Assembly: GCA_015066365.1 (NCBI GenBank)
Contig: SVON01000017.1
Coordinates: 1-39,900 of the forward strand
Length of the DNA stretch: 39,900 nucleotides
Source of the DNA: Oscillospiraceae bacterium
GTDB taxonomy: Bacteria > Bacillota > Clostridia > Oscillospirales > Acutalibacteraceae
Direction: 5' to 3'
A program made the translations under genes and the position numbers. The notes beneath the pieces were generated by a model. That model searched no databases, was not told where the DNA came from, and saw only the letters and a list, made by a program, of their open reading frames with translations. Positions 15,985 to 24,951 of this stretch are shown in pieces; position 1 is the stretch's first letter, and each line of letters starts with the position of its first letter.

Positions 15985-17244
15985 GTGGAGCGGCAGATCT
16001 TGCACGTAGACTGCAACAAATTCTATGCATCGGTGGAGTGTTCTCTGAACCCCGACTTACGGGACAAGCCGGTGGTGGTGGGTGGCAACGAGGCCAGCCG
16101 CCACGGCATCGTACTCACCAAGAACGAAATCGCCGCCCGCTACGGCATCTCTACCGGCGAAACCCTCTGGTCGGCCCGGCGCAAATGCCCGGATTTGGTC
16201 ACGGTGCCTCCCCACTTCCCGCTCTACCACAAATACTCTGAGATGGTGCGGGCTATCCTGCGGGAATACACCCCGCTGGTGGAGCCCTTCGGTCTGGACG
16301 AGGCCTGGCTGGACGTGACCGGCAGCCCCCGCTCCGGGGTAGAGATTGCAGAAGAAATCCGTCACCGCGTAAGGGAAGAACTGGGCATCACCGTCAGCGT
16401 TGGGGTCAGCTTTAACAAAACCTTTGCCAAACTGGGCAGCGACTATAAAAAGCCCGACGCCGTAACGGTGTTTTCCCGGGAAAACTACCGACAATTGGTG
16501 TGGCCCCTCTCGGCAGGAGAACTGATTTACGTAGGACGCTCTACCCGCCAAAAGCTGGAGGAACGCTTTATTTACACCATCGGGGACGTGGCAAAAGCCA
16601 ACCCGGAATTGCTCCACGCCCTATTGGGCAAGTGGGGGCCGGCTCTCCACGCCATCGCCAACGGCCGGGACAGCCAACCGGTGATCCCCACAGAGGAAGC
16701 CGCCGGGGTACAATCGGTGAGCAACGGGATGACCACCCCCCGGGATCTCACCGATGACCGGGACGTTAGGCGGGTGCTGATGGTGCTGGCAGAGAGCGTA
16801 GGCCGCCGGATGCGGGAGCAGCATTTTGTGGGCAGAACGGTGGAACTGCATCTGCGGGACAACCAACTGAACACCCGCACCCATCGGGTAACCCTGGACC
16901 ATTACATCCAATCCACCCCGGATATCGCCGACGCCGCTTACGCCTTATTCCGGGAGTCCTATCGCTGGAAACGCCCTCTGCGGAGCGTCACCATCGGGGT
17001 CAGCCATCTGGAGCCGGAGGACATTCCCACCCAGATGGATATGACCGACAGCGCCGGACGGGAAAAGCGGGAACAACTGGATCGGGCCGTAGATAATCTG
17101 CGGGAACGGTTTGGAGACCACTGCATCCGCCGGGCCATTCTGCTGGAGGATCCCGACCTAACCGGGGAAAGCCTGTACGAGACCCACACCGTCCACCCCA
17201 CCGGGTTTTCCGGTAAGACCGATGAAATAGGCGGTGACCAATGA
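15985..17244 (+). CDS. dinB: DNA polymerase IV (Y-family)
   Basis: A 419-residue translesion polymerase. The palm residues are D9 (HVDCNKFYASVE) and D105-E106 (GLDEAWLDVTG). The finger segment GIVLTKNEIAARYGI, the thumb HhH region and a little-finger domain (FVGRTVELHLRDNQL to RSVTIGVSHLE) are complete. Cys10 replaces the usual Met of the DMN motif. The start is GTG 15985 with GGAGG 8 bases ahead; longer frames run back through the LexA box. The SOS box indicates induction by DNA damage. The stop overlaps the start of the next gene (ATGA). Confidence 0.94.
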   Translation: MERQILHVDCNKFYASVECSLNPDLRDKPVVVGGNEASRHGIVLTKNEIAARYGISTGETLWSARRKCPDLVTVPPHFPLYHKYSEMVRAILREYTPLVEPFGLDEAWLDVTGSPRSGVEIAEEIRHRVREELGITVSVGVSFNKTFAKLGSDYKKPDAVTVFSRENYRQLVWPLSAGELIYVGRSTRQKLEERFIYTIGDVAKANPELLHALLGKWGPALHAIANGRDSQPVIPTEEAAGVQSVSNGMTTPRDLTDDRDVRRVLMVLAESVGRRMREQHFVGRTVELHLRDNQLNTRTHRVTLDHYIQSTPDIADAAYALFRESYRWKRPLRSVTIGVSHLEPEDIPTQMDMTDSAGREKREQLDRAVDNLRERFGDHCIRRAILLEDPDLTGESLYETHTVHPTGFSGKTDEIGGDQ

Positions 17245-17498
17245 GCCGCCGGGTATACGTGGAGGTGACGGCGGTTTTTACCCCGGAGGGGCAGGTGATG
17301 CCCCGACAGATCCGGTGGGAGGACGGTACCCTCTTCCCCATCGACCGGGTGACCGACATCCGTCAGGCCGCCGCCACCAAAGCAGGAGGGTGCGGCCTGC
17401 GGTATACCATCCGCCTCCGGGGTCAGCAGACCTATCTGTTTCTCGACGAAGACCGCTGGTTTGTGGAAGCAAAGGATAAAAAGCAGCCGACAGCATAA
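17241..17498 (+). CDS. Small dinB-partner hypothetical protein
   Basis: An 85-residue protein of unknown function. It is predicted to be mostly beta strand: RRVYVEVTAVFTPEG, RQIRWEDGTLFPIDRV, then GLRYTIRLRGQQTYLFLDEDRWFVEA. The order of a Trp-Glu-Asp-Gly strand and a final Trp-Phe-Val-Glu strand recalls DUF6504, which lies beside translesion polymerases in actinobacteria; this is only a resemblance. The ATGA overlap with dinB means translational coupling and the same SOS control. Confidence 0.8.
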   Translation: MSRRVYVEVTAVFTPEGQVMPRQIRWEDGTLFPIDRVTDIRQAAATKAGGCGLRYTIRLRGQQTYLFLDEDRWFVEAKDKKQPTA

Positions 17499-17522
17499 CG
17501 CTGTCGGCTGCTTTTGCTTTTT
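17478..17522 (+). terminator. Terminator of the dinB operon
   Basis: AAAAGCAGCCGACAGC pairs with GCTGTCGGCTGCTTTT. It lies between convergent genes and probably also ends mutS2 transcription. Confidence 0.9.
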
Positions 17523-17526
17523 TATA

Positions 17527-19917
17527 TTATTTCAGTTCCACAACCGTCACGCCGGTCTCGCCCTCGCCATAGACACCCAGGCGGAAGCCTTTGACCTGCT
17601 TATGACCCTTGAGGTGGGCGTGAACGGCACTACGCAGAGCGCCGGTACCCTTGCCGTGGATGACGGTGACCCGCTCCAGACCGCACAAAACGGCGTTATC
17701 CAAGAAGCGATCCACCTCCAACAGAGCCTCTTCCACCGTCTGCCCGCGCAGGTCCAGATCGGTGTGGACCGAGCGCTCCATCCGGGAAGTGAGCCCCACG
17801 GATTTGGCACCCGATACGGGAACGGTGCGTCCTTTCTTTTCGGCGCGTTTGGATTCATACAGCCGCAGGTTCGACACCGGGGTGCGGGTACGGATGGCAC
17901 CGGCCTGCACCTCTACCATTCCCTTGCCGTCGGCACCTTTCACCACGACCGCTTTCAGCCCCATATCCACCAGCAGGACGGTATCACCGGCCACCACCGG
18001 GCGGGGCAGCACGTATTCCTCGTTATCCCGCTGGGTCACCGGGTCAATGGCGTCCTCCATCTGTCGCAGGCGGGATTTCAGCTGACTCTTAGCCTGGCGG
18101 GTCTTGTCTGCAAAGTCGGCGGCCTCTTTCTGCTTGCGCAGATCGTCCAACTCATCCATCAGCCGCTGAGCCTCGGCGCGAGCCTTCTCCACAATGCGCT
18201 GAGCCTGCTGACGGGCATTCTCCATTTCTTTATCCTGTCGCGCCTGGATGCTCTCCAGTTTCTCCTCGCTCTGCCGCGCAGCCCGCTCCGCCCGCTGACG
18301 GGCACTCTCGGCGGCGGTAATCTCCTGCTCCAATTCCTGACGACGGGCATCCAATCGACTGACCACCTCTTCCAGACGTTGGTCGTCGCCGGACACCAGC
18401 CGACGGGCCTGCTCCACCAGATCGGCGTCCATCCCCAATCGCTCGGTGATGGCAAAAGCATTGGAGCGCCCGGGCACGCCGATCAGCAACCGGTAGGTAG
18501 GCCGCAACGAGGCCACGTCAAACTCACAGCTGGCGTTCTCCACGCCGGGGGTGTGGATGGCATAAGCCTTCAGCTCTGCATAGTGGGTGGTGGCGCCGAT
18601 ACGGGCCCCCTGACCGCGAAGCCGCTCCAGAATGGCCACCGCCAAAGCGGCACCCTCCACAGGGTCGGTGCCGGCACCCAGCTCGTCCAACAGCACCAGG
18701 GTGCCATCGACCGCTTCGCCAAGGATCCGGATAACGTTGGTCATATGGGCGGAGAAGGTGGACAGGGATTGCTCGATGGACTGCTCGTCGCCGATGTCCA
18801 CCAGAATCTTATCAAACACCGCCACCTGGCTATGATCCCCCACCGGGATCAGCAGACCGCACTGGGTCATCAGGGTGAGAAGTCCCAAGGTCTTTAGGGT
18901 CACCGTCTTACCACCCGTATTGGGGCCGGTGACCACCAGCGTGTCAAATTCGCCGCCCAGCTCCACATCGATGGCCACCACTTTTTGGGGGTCGATGAGA
19001 GGGTGGCGGGCTTTACGCAGGCAGGTGTGACCGTCGGTAGCCAGTTTCGGCTTGATGGCTTTCATCTTATAGGCCAAGTGGGCCTTGGCAAAAATGAGAT
19101 TCAGCTCCAACAGCACCTTGTAATCCGCAATAATGGCGGTGGCAAAGGAGCCCACCTCGGCAGACAGTGCGAACAGAATCCGCTCGATCTCCGCCTCTTC
19201 CTTGGACTTGAGCACCTTAATTTCATTGTTGGCCTCCACCACCCCCATGGGTTCCACAAACACGGTAGCGCCAGAGGCAGAGGTGTCGTGAACCAGACCG
19301 GGTACTTCGCCCCGGTGCTCGGCCTTCACCGGCACCACGAAACGGCCACCACGGATGGTAACGATGGACTCCTGCAACGCCTTTTGATAGGTGGCGGAGC
19401 GCACCAGTTTGTCCAACTGATCCCGCACCTTCACCGAGGCCTGCCGCATCTTACGGCGAATGTCCGCCAAGGTGGGGGAAGCGTTATCCGCCACCTCCTC
19501 TTCGTTGACCACGACGGCAGAGATCTTCTCCTCTAAGTACTTGTTGGGTGCCAGCACGGAAAACCGGTCGTCCAGGCAGGTGGACACGCCCTCACAATGG
19601 GAGCGCCACTGGCTGATGGAGCAAATGATGCGCAACGTCTCCCCGATGCGGAGCAGTTCGCCCAAAGACAGGCAGGCGCCTGCCTCAGCCCGACGGAGAG
19701 GGTTGCTCACGTCGGCAAGCTGACCGAAGGAGGGACTGCCGAAGCCACCGATGAGCCGGCAGGCGTCGTCGGTCTCGTCCAGCCGGCGCTGTACCAGCGT
19801 CGGCTCAGTAGACGGGCGCAAAGCGCGCGCCATCTCCGCCGCGGCAGAACAGCAGGTCTCTCCCGCCAGTTTCTCCAAAATCTTATCTAATTCCAAAGCA
19901 TGTAAATCACGATTCAT
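17527..19917 (-). CDS. mutS2: MutS2 (Smr-domain ATPase)
   Basis: A 796-residue ABC-type ATPase with no MutS mismatch-binding domain. Core helices at 1-300 are followed by Walker A GPNTGGKT (331-338), the downstream ATPase signatures STFSAHM and LLDELGAGTDPVEGAALA, and a long charged coiled coil (about 515-630). A C-terminal Smr domain (about 720-796) holds LDLRG and VIHGKGTGALR. Bacterial MutS2 acts on stalled or collided ribosomes and in recombination control. It starts 6 bases after the recO stop. Confidence 0.96.
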   Translation of the reverse strand: MNRDLHALELDKILEKLAGETCCSAAAEMARALRPSTEPTLVQRRLDETDDACRLIGGFGSPSFGQLADVSNPLRRAEAGACLSLGELLRIGETLRIICSISQWRSHCEGVSTCLDDRFSVLAPNKYLEEKISAVVVNEEEVADNASPTLADIRRKMRQASVKVRDQLDKLVRSATYQKALQESIVTIRGGRFVVPVKAEHRGEVPGLVHDTSASGATVFVEPMGVVEANNEIKVLKSKEEAEIERILFALSAEVGSFATAIIADYKVLLELNLIFAKAHLAYKMKAIKPKLATDGHTCLRKARHPLIDPQKVVAIDVELGGEFDTLVVTGPNTGGKTVTLKTLGLLTLMTQCGLLIPVGDHSQVAVFDKILVDIGDEQSIEQSLSTFSAHMTNVIRILGEAVDGTLVLLDELGAGTDPVEGAALAVAILERLRGQGARIGATTHYAELKAYAIHTPGVENASCEFDVASLRPTYRLLIGVPGRSNAFAITERLGMDADLVEQARRLVSGDDQRLEEVVSRLDARRQELEQEITAAESARQRAERAARQSEEKLESIQARQDKEMENARQQAQRIVEKARAEAQRLMDELDDLRKQKEAADFADKTRQAKSQLKSRLRQMEDAIDPVTQRDNEEYVLPRPVVAGDTVLLVDMGLKAVVVKGADGKGMVEVQAGAIRTRTPVSNLRLYESKRAEKKGRTVPVSGAKSVGLTSRMERSVHTDLDLRGQTVEEALLEVDRFLDNAVLCGLERVTVIHGKGTGALRSAVHAHLKGHKQVKGFRLGVYGEGETGVTVVELK

Positions 19918-19923
19918 AGTATG

Positions 19924-20691
19924 TTAAATTCCTTCCGCTCTCAGCGTGTGGTAAAAGTCAAGTGTTGCAAAGCGATGCTGGGTCTGTGCCAGCAAAAACC
20001 GCTCCATCAGCGTGGCAAGGACGGCGGCATCCTCGTTGGGCAGGGCAAAAGCAAAGCACCGCTCAAACGTGCCGTACAGGACGTGGCGCAGAGCCGCCAA
20101 CACACCGGCAGACACCTCCATCGCATCCCCCTGACCGGCGTGGGATAAACAAGTAAGGGTGCCGGAGGTGGGTGAAAACCATAAGGGGGCATCCGGCTCA
20201 CCACAAGCCACACAGCCGGTCAGATCCGGCATATAGCCCTCCAAAGACAGCAGCCGTCCCTCGACCACCGCCTTGACCAGCAGCGGGTTTTTCTCCCCCT
20301 GCGCTAAGTAATGCAGGCCGCTCAACAGCAGGCGCAAATGCTGAGGGGCGGGGGTGTCGGTGGGACACAGCCGCAACGCCAACTCGCAAAAATACTGCCC
20401 CAACGCCAACCGCTCTACGTCCTGCCGCAGAGCAAAAAACACCTCGTTGGGTTGGGCGTCCTCAAGGATATACTTATCCCGGCCGGGAATGAGACTCAGC
20501 CGGGCGTAGCACAAGGGTTGCGTGGAGGAGCCAAACCGGCTTTTGGGGCGCTTTGCACCCTTGGCCGAGGCACGCACCAGCCCCTTATCCCGGGTGAGGA
20601 TTGCCACAAACCGATCCGCCTCGGACAGGGTATCATACTCCCTGAGAATCAGGCCGTCGGTCATCAGATGCTGTTTTGGGGCGGTTGCCAT
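19924..20691 (-). CDS. recO: DNA repair protein RecO
   Basis: A 255-residue mediator that loads RecA with RecR. It has an N-terminal OB fold (DGLILREYDTLSEADRFVAILTRDKGLVRASAKGAKRPKSRFG) and a helical middle. The CxxC of CVACG (near 165) is kept, but the second zinc pair appears to be reduced to a single Cys (CLSHAG). ATG 20691 has AAGGAGG ahead and lies inside the yqzL-like gene. Confidence 0.93.
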   Translation of the reverse strand: MATAPKQHLMTDGLILREYDTLSEADRFVAILTRDKGLVRASAKGAKRPKSRFGSSTQPLCYARLSLIPGRDKYILEDAQPNEVFFALRQDVERLALGQYFCELALRLCPTDTPAPQHLRLLLSGLHYLAQGEKNPLLVKAVVEGRLLSLEGYMPDLTGCVACGEPDAPLWFSPTSGTLTCLSHAGQGDAMEVSAGVLAALRHVLYGTFERCFAFALPNEDAAVLATLMERFLLAQTQHRFATLDFYHTLRAEGI

Positions 20692-20815
20692 AGCCCGATT
20701 CCTCCTTGTTGACGTAGTTCATAGACTGTGCCACCGGGTCGATGCCCCGATACCGCAGATAATCCTCTACCTTTCCGCTGTGGACAAAGTTGTGCCAGAG
20801 TTTATCCTGATCCAT
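20633..20815 (-). CDS. yqzL: YqzL-like small protein
   Basis: A 60-residue protein. The first 25 residues (LWHNFVHSGKVEDYLRYRGID) fit the YqzL pattern LWxxFxxTGxxxxYLxYR. The position between era and recO is the same as in Bacillus. It overlaps recO by 59 bases. GGGAGG precedes ATG 20815. The function is unknown in all species. The identification rests on the short motif plus gene order. Confidence 0.72.
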   Translation of the reverse strand: MDQDKLWHNFVHSGKVEDYLRYRGIDPVAQSMNYVNKEESGYGNRPKTASDDRRPDSQGV

Positions 20816-20875
20816 TCCCGTCGCCTCCCTTTCGCGGTTAGTATCCCCCGAAAGGCGCCGCGTAAAGGCGGAAAA

Positions 20876-21778
20876 TTAGTCCAGTTTATAACCCAGGCCG
20901 GACAGGAACCCTTGGCGGTTGCGCCAGTCCTCCTTCACCTTGACCCAGCACTGCAGGTTCACCTTGGTGTCAAATAATCCTTCCAACTCGGTGCGGGCAC
21001 GGGACGCGATCTCCTTGAGCATGGCACCCTTTTTGCCGATGACCATGCCCTTATGGCTGTCCCGCTCGCAGTAGATGTAGGCGTCGATGTCCAGGATGGT
21101 ACCCTTTTCGGTCTCCCGCTCCCCCCAACGCTCAATATCCACCGCGATGCCGTGGGGGATCTCCTGACGGAGCAGCTGGAGCATCTTCTCCCGGATGACC
21201 TCGGAGGCGATGGCCTGCTCGGTCTGGTCGCTGGAAGCATCCGCCGGGAAGAAATGGGGGCTCTCAAAGGTAAACTTATTCAGTTCTGCCACCAACGCCT
21301 CCAGACCGTCGCCGGTGACCGCAGACACCGGCACGATGGCGGTAAAATCCATCTGCTGCTGCCAGGCGGCAATGCAGGACAGAAGCTGCGCCTTATCCGA
21401 CACGGTGTCGATCTTATTGATGGCCAGAATGACCGGCAGTTTTTTCTGCTGCAGCTGTTTGAGCAGCTCTTGCTCTTCCTCCCGGATATTGGTGCGGGGT
21501 TCGGTAACCATCAGACCCACGTCCACACCGGACACCGCCTCACCGATGGAGCGCACCATAAAGTCGCCCAGGCGGGTGCGGGGCTTGTGGTTGCCGGGGG
21601 TATCCAAAAACACCAACTGGGTATCCCCCTTGGTCACCACGCCCATAATGCGGGTGCGGGTGGTCTGGGGCTTGTCCGAGACAATAGCCACCTTTTTCCC
21701 CACCAGGGCGTTGAGCAGGGACGATTTGCCCACGTTGGGACGCCCCACAATGGCAATAAATGCAGAAACCGTATTCAT
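20876..21778 (-). CDS. era: GTPase Era
   Basis: A 300-residue GTPase that binds the 3' end of 16S rRNA during 30S maturation. G1 is GRPNVGKS (12-19), the G3 motif is DTPG, and G4 is NKID. The C-terminal KH domain contains GMVIGKKGAMLKEIASRARTELE. The length and motifs are normal. It lies downstream of ybeY, also an rRNA-maturation gene, with a 61-base gap. Confidence 0.97.
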   Translation of the reverse strand: MNTVSAFIAIVGRPNVGKSSLLNALVGKKVAIVSDKPQTTRTRIMGVVTKGDTQLVFLDTPGNHKPRTRLGDFMVRSIGEAVSGVDVGLMVTEPRTNIREEEQELLKQLQQKKLPVILAINKIDTVSDKAQLLSCIAAWQQQMDFTAIVPVSAVTGDGLEALVAELNKFTFESPHFFPADASSDQTEQAIASEVIREKMLQLLRQEIPHGIAVDIERWGERETEKGTILDIDAYIYCERDSHKGMVIGKKGAMLKEIASRARTELEGLFDTKVNLQCWVKVKEDWRNRQGFLSGLGYKLD

Positions 21779-21839
21779 AACAAATCCTCTCTTATCACAG
21801 AACGACCCTGCCCCGAATCGTCAAGGCAGGGTAGCCGGT

Positions 21840-22346
21840 TTATTCTTCGTTTTCCAGCACGTAGCTGCTGCCGCGAGGCAACCCAATGGACAGCATCACA
21901 GCCTCTTCCTTCTCCCGCATACGGACCGCCTCCAGGCCGCCCTCTACGTGATCGTAGCCCAACAGATGCAGCATCGAGTGGACGGTGAGGTACCCCACCT
22001 CCCGCTGGAAGGTGTGTCCGTATTCCTCCGCCTGAGCCTGGGCCTGCTCCAGAGAGATCACGATGTCACCCAGCATATAGGCACCGGTGGCGGGGTTTTT
22101 GTCATACGCGCCATTCTCGCCCAGAGGGAAGGACAGCACATCGGTGGGGGCATCGATCTCACGCTGCTCCAGGTTGATGGTGTGGATCTGCTGGTTATCC
22201 ACCAGAGACACGTCCACCTCGGCAGAGCCCTCAAAGCCCTCTAACTCCAGCACCGCGTGGCAACAACGGCGAATCAGCATCCGAACACCGGTGGGAACCT
22301 TGATGGCTTTTTGCTTGTTTACAATGTTCACTTTGATTTTATCCAT
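21840..22346 (-). CDS. ybeY: Endoribonuclease YbeY
   Basis: A 168-residue metalloprotein acting in rRNA processing. The zinc motif HSMLHLLGYDH gives ligands H123, H127 and H133. The upstream signature is TDVLSFPLGE. ATG 22346 overlaps the end of phoH by 8 bases. A longer in-frame extension would run far into phoH and is rejected. Confidence 0.96.
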   Translation of the reverse strand: MDKIKVNIVNKQKAIKVPTGVRMLIRRCCHAVLELEGFEGSAEVDVSLVDNQQIHTINLEQREIDAPTDVLSFPLGENGAYDKNPATGAYMLGDIVISLEQAQAQAEEYGHTFQREVGYLTVHSMLHLLGYDHVEGGLEAVRMREKEEAVMLSIGLPRGSSYVLENEE

Positions 22347-23349
22347 TGTGCTTGCCCCTTTTCTCCTCTTTTTTGTGGGCTCGGGCTGCTTCTGCCCGGG
22401 CTCGGTCAAACTTTTCATAAGCGGCGATGATCCGCTGGACCAACTGATGGCGCACCACATCCGACTGATTAAACGAACAGATGGCCACATCGTCCACGTC
22501 CTGCAGGATCTTCATCACCTGTTTCAGACCGCTCATCTTGCCGTCCGGCAGATCGATCTGGGTTACGTCGCCGGTGACCACCATCTTGGAATTGAAGCCC
22601 AAGCGGGTCAAAAACATCTTCATCTGCTCCGGGGTGGTATTCTGTGCCTCGTCCAGGATGATGAAACTATCGTCCAGAGTACGACCGCGCATATAGGCCA
22701 AGGGGGCGATCTCAATATCCCCACGCTCTAGATACCGATGGGTGGTCTCTGCCCCCAGCATATCAAACAGCGCGTCGTACAAGGGCCGCAGATAGGGATC
22801 CACCTTGCTCTGCAGGTCGCCGGGCAAAAAGCCCAGCTTTTCGCCGGCCTCCACCGCGGGGCGGGTCAGGATGATGCGGTCGATCTCTTTGGCCTTATAC
22901 GCCTTGACCGCCATAGCCACCGCCAAGTAGGTCTTGCCGGTGCCGGCCGGGCCGATGCCCAGGGTGACGGTGTTCTTGGCAATCGCCTGAACGTAGGTTT
23001 TTTGACCTAAGGTTTTCGGCTTGATGGGCTTACCCTTAGTGGTGACGCAGATGCTGTCGCCGCCCAACTGACGGACGGTATCCTCAGCCCCCTCATTGAC
23101 CAGGGTCATCACATACCGCACATTCTGCTCGGTGAGTTGTTCCCCCCGCTCAATCAGGTGTAAAAGCCCGCTCACCGCCTTAGCGGCGGTCATCACGCCG
23201 GGCTGTTCACCGCTGATTTTGATATGGGTATCCCGAATGAGAATATTGACGCCGTAAGCCTGTTCCACCAATTTGACGTTGCTGTCGTAACTGCCAAACA
23301 GGGATACCGCCTGTTCCATCCGGTCTACTTCAATAATGTGTTCGTCCAT
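22339..23349 (-). CDS. phoH: PhoH-family ATPase (YbeZ)
   Basis: A 336-residue cytoplasmic ATPase with an N-terminal KH-like part, Walker A GPAGTGKT (133-140) and Walker B FIILDEAQN. It is usually encoded with ybeY and probably helps it in RNA processing. It has its own promoter, so the phoH-ybeY-era group is separate from yqfCD. A Lys/Arg-rich tail ends the protein. Confidence 0.95.
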   Translation of the reverse strand: MDEHIIEVDRMEQAVSLFGSYDSNVKLVEQAYGVNILIRDTHIKISGEQPGVMTAAKAVSGLLHLIERGEQLTEQNVRYVMTLVNEGAEDTVRQLGGDSICVTTKGKPIKPKTLGQKTYVQAIAKNTVTLGIGPAGTGKTYLAVAMAVKAYKAKEIDRIILTRPAVEAGEKLGFLPGDLQSKVDPYLRPLYDALFDMLGAETTHRYLERGDIEIAPLAYMRGRTLDDSFIILDEAQNTTPEQMKMFLTRLGFNSKMVVTGDVTQIDLPDGKMSGLKQVMKILQDVDDVAICSFNQSDVVRHQLVQRIIAAYEKFDRARAEAARAHKKEEKRGKHNG

Positions 23350-23380
23350 AATTTACTTCCTATCTACCCAGAATAAAACT

Positions 23381-23409
23381 ATTATACCCCATTTCATAGC
23401 ATTTGTCAT
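23381..23409 (-). promoter_or_regulatory. Promoter of phoH-ybeY-era
   Basis: Minus strand: ATGACA (23409-23404), 17 bases, TATAAT (23386-23381). A TTGACA just upstream would give too long a spacer. Confidence 0.7.
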
Positions 23410-23451
23410 TTGTCAAACTGCATAAAAAGTAGGGATTTTTTTCTCTTTGTG

Positions 23452-24627
23452 CTACTCCACGCTCTCCAGCGGCACCTCTACGGCAATATTTTCCCGGCAT
23501 ACGTAGGTAGCGGTGAGCACGTATCGACCGCCCTTGACCCGTCCGGTCTGGGCGATTTTCTCATAACTGTCCGGCAAAAACAAAACCTGCTCCTGTTGGG
23601 CTAACCGGGTTTGTGCCTCTTGCAACGCCTCCTGCTCGGTGCGGATAAAGGGCTCTGACACCATTCTTTGCATCGTGGTGACGGTGAAGCCAAGGGGCAG
23701 CTCCCGCTCCCCTACCGTCAGGTAGTGACGGGCTTCTTTCCGGGTGTATTCACCCTGTAAAGGGGATGAGCTATACAGCGGGAAATCCCAGCAAAGAAAG
23801 GAAAAGACCGGCCGGCTGACCGGTTTCCCCGCCGCCACCATCCGGCTATCCTTCAGCGGCACCGACACGGTGATCCGCCGTCGTGTCTCGGCCCACACCG
23901 CCCCATAAGCCCGGCAGGGAGTACGCCCCGTTTCCGCATCACCCCGCCCACTGATGAGCACCGTGCCGGCGGCCACCGCCTCCCCTGCCTTGACCAGCGT
24001 TTGCCCGCTCCGGCTCTCGATCTCCAGTATCTTTCCGTCCCGCACCGCCACCAACTCCGATGCCCCCGTAAGATCAATGACCTGTGGGGTGGGGTCCCGC
24101 TCCACCACCTCCACCCGAGCCACACAGCCATGGGGGTTTACCGTCATCCACACCACGGTATCCAGTTGATCAGAGCCTCGATTCTGCACCCCTTTTACAT
24201 CCACGTCGCTCATACAGGCACCTAGACGCACCCCGCGCTGTTCCACCACCTGCAAGACGCTCTCGGTGGGCGTTTTCTGATTGCCCACCACCTCGATCAC
24301 CCAGATGCGGGGGGCAAGCAAAGCCAAAATCAGCCCATACAAACACAGCCCTACCAACAGCCCTTTGCGGTGGCGGTAACGGTGCCACCAAAAAGGCAGG
24401 CCGTGCTTATGCCGCATCCGCATCCTTACCCCGGCACGGCGCGCAAAGGGGCGGATGTGCCGGTAATCCGCCGCCGGGCAGGAAAACCGCACCCATTCCT
24501 CCCGACGGTGCACCCGCCACAGAGCAACGCCGTCCCGCACCAGATCGTTAAGCAACCGCTCCGGATAGCCACCCTCTGCCTCCACCCGCACCCAACCGGG
24601 GATGAAACGCACCAAACCCTCGATCAC
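23452..24627 (-). CDS. yqfD: Sporulation protein YqfD
   Basis: A 391-residue mother-cell sporulation membrane protein. It has an N-terminal soluble region, one membrane helix at about 90-112 (RHRKGLLVGLCLYGLILALLAPRIWVIEVVGN), and a large outer domain with GQTLVKAGEAVAAGTVLISG, which resembles the lipoyl-like turn of membrane-fusion proteins. The start is GTG 24627, 8 bases after AGAGG; the longer frame runs through yqfC. It forms a pair with yqfC, as in other spore formers. Confidence 0.92.
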   Translation of the reverse strand: MIEGLVRFIPGWVRVEAEGGYPERLLNDLVRDGVALWRVHRREEWVRFSCPAADYRHIRPFARRAGVRMRMRHKHGLPFWWHRYRHRKGLLVGLCLYGLILALLAPRIWVIEVVGNQKTPTESVLQVVEQRGVRLGACMSDVDVKGVQNRGSDQLDTVVWMTVNPHGCVARVEVVERDPTPQVIDLTGASELVAVRDGKILEIESRSGQTLVKAGEAVAAGTVLISGRGDAETGRTPCRAYGAVWAETRRRITVSVPLKDSRMVAAGKPVSRPVFSFLCWDFPLYSSSPLQGEYTRKEARHYLTVGERELPLGFTVTTMQRMVSEPFIRTEQEALQEAQTRLAQQEQVLFLPDSYEKIAQTGRVKGGRYVLTATYVCRENIAVEVPLESVE

Positions 24628-24638
24628 ACGCAACACCT

Positions 24639-24860
24639 CTACTGAAATTCGATCCGCCCGATCCGTCCGCTGACGGTGGCGCCCTCCGGGGTCATACACC
24701 CCATCTCCAGACCGGTTCCGTAGATCAGCACCTCACCAAAGGGGGTGCGGTAGCCCACACACTCTTCGGTATAGGTGGAGATCCCCTGGCAACCGGAAAC
24801 GATCACCCGCTGTCTGCCCTCAATCTCCATAAAAAAGCCTCCGGTTTTCTCCCGTTGCAT
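24639..24860 (-). CDS. yqfC: Sporulation protein YqfC (YabP/YqfC family)
   Basis: A 73-residue protein of the YabP/YqfC fold, with GCQGISTYTEECVGYRTPFGEVLIYGTGLEM as the family core. The start is ATG 24860, because AGAGGTGG lies 8 bases ahead and the sigma-E-like -10 element falls inside the longer frame. It is thought to act with YqfD at the engulfment membrane. Confidence 0.92.
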   Translation of the reverse strand: MQREKTGGFFMEIEGRQRVIVSGCQGISTYTEECVGYRTPFGEVLIYGTGLEMGCMTPEGATVSGRIGRIEFQ

Positions 24861-24879
24861 CAAAACCACCTCTTTGTCT

Positions 24880-24887
24880 ACTGTATG
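24880..24887 (-). promoter_or_regulatory. Sigma-E-like -10 element of yqfCD
   Basis: CATACAGT on the minus strand matches the sigma-E -10 consensus CATACANT in full. No good -35 match is visible 14 bases upstream, so this is tentative. yqfC and yqfD are sigma-E genes in Bacillus. Confidence 0.4.
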
Positions 24888-24951
24888 CACCAATCCACCG
24901 GCATAGACCCGATAAACACGGCATATACATACCGGGAAACGGGGTGGGTGT

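Noticed and set aside
17461-18897. Plus-strand frame of 478 codons over mutS2
   Set aside because: Antisense shadow of the Smr and coiled-coil part of mutS2.
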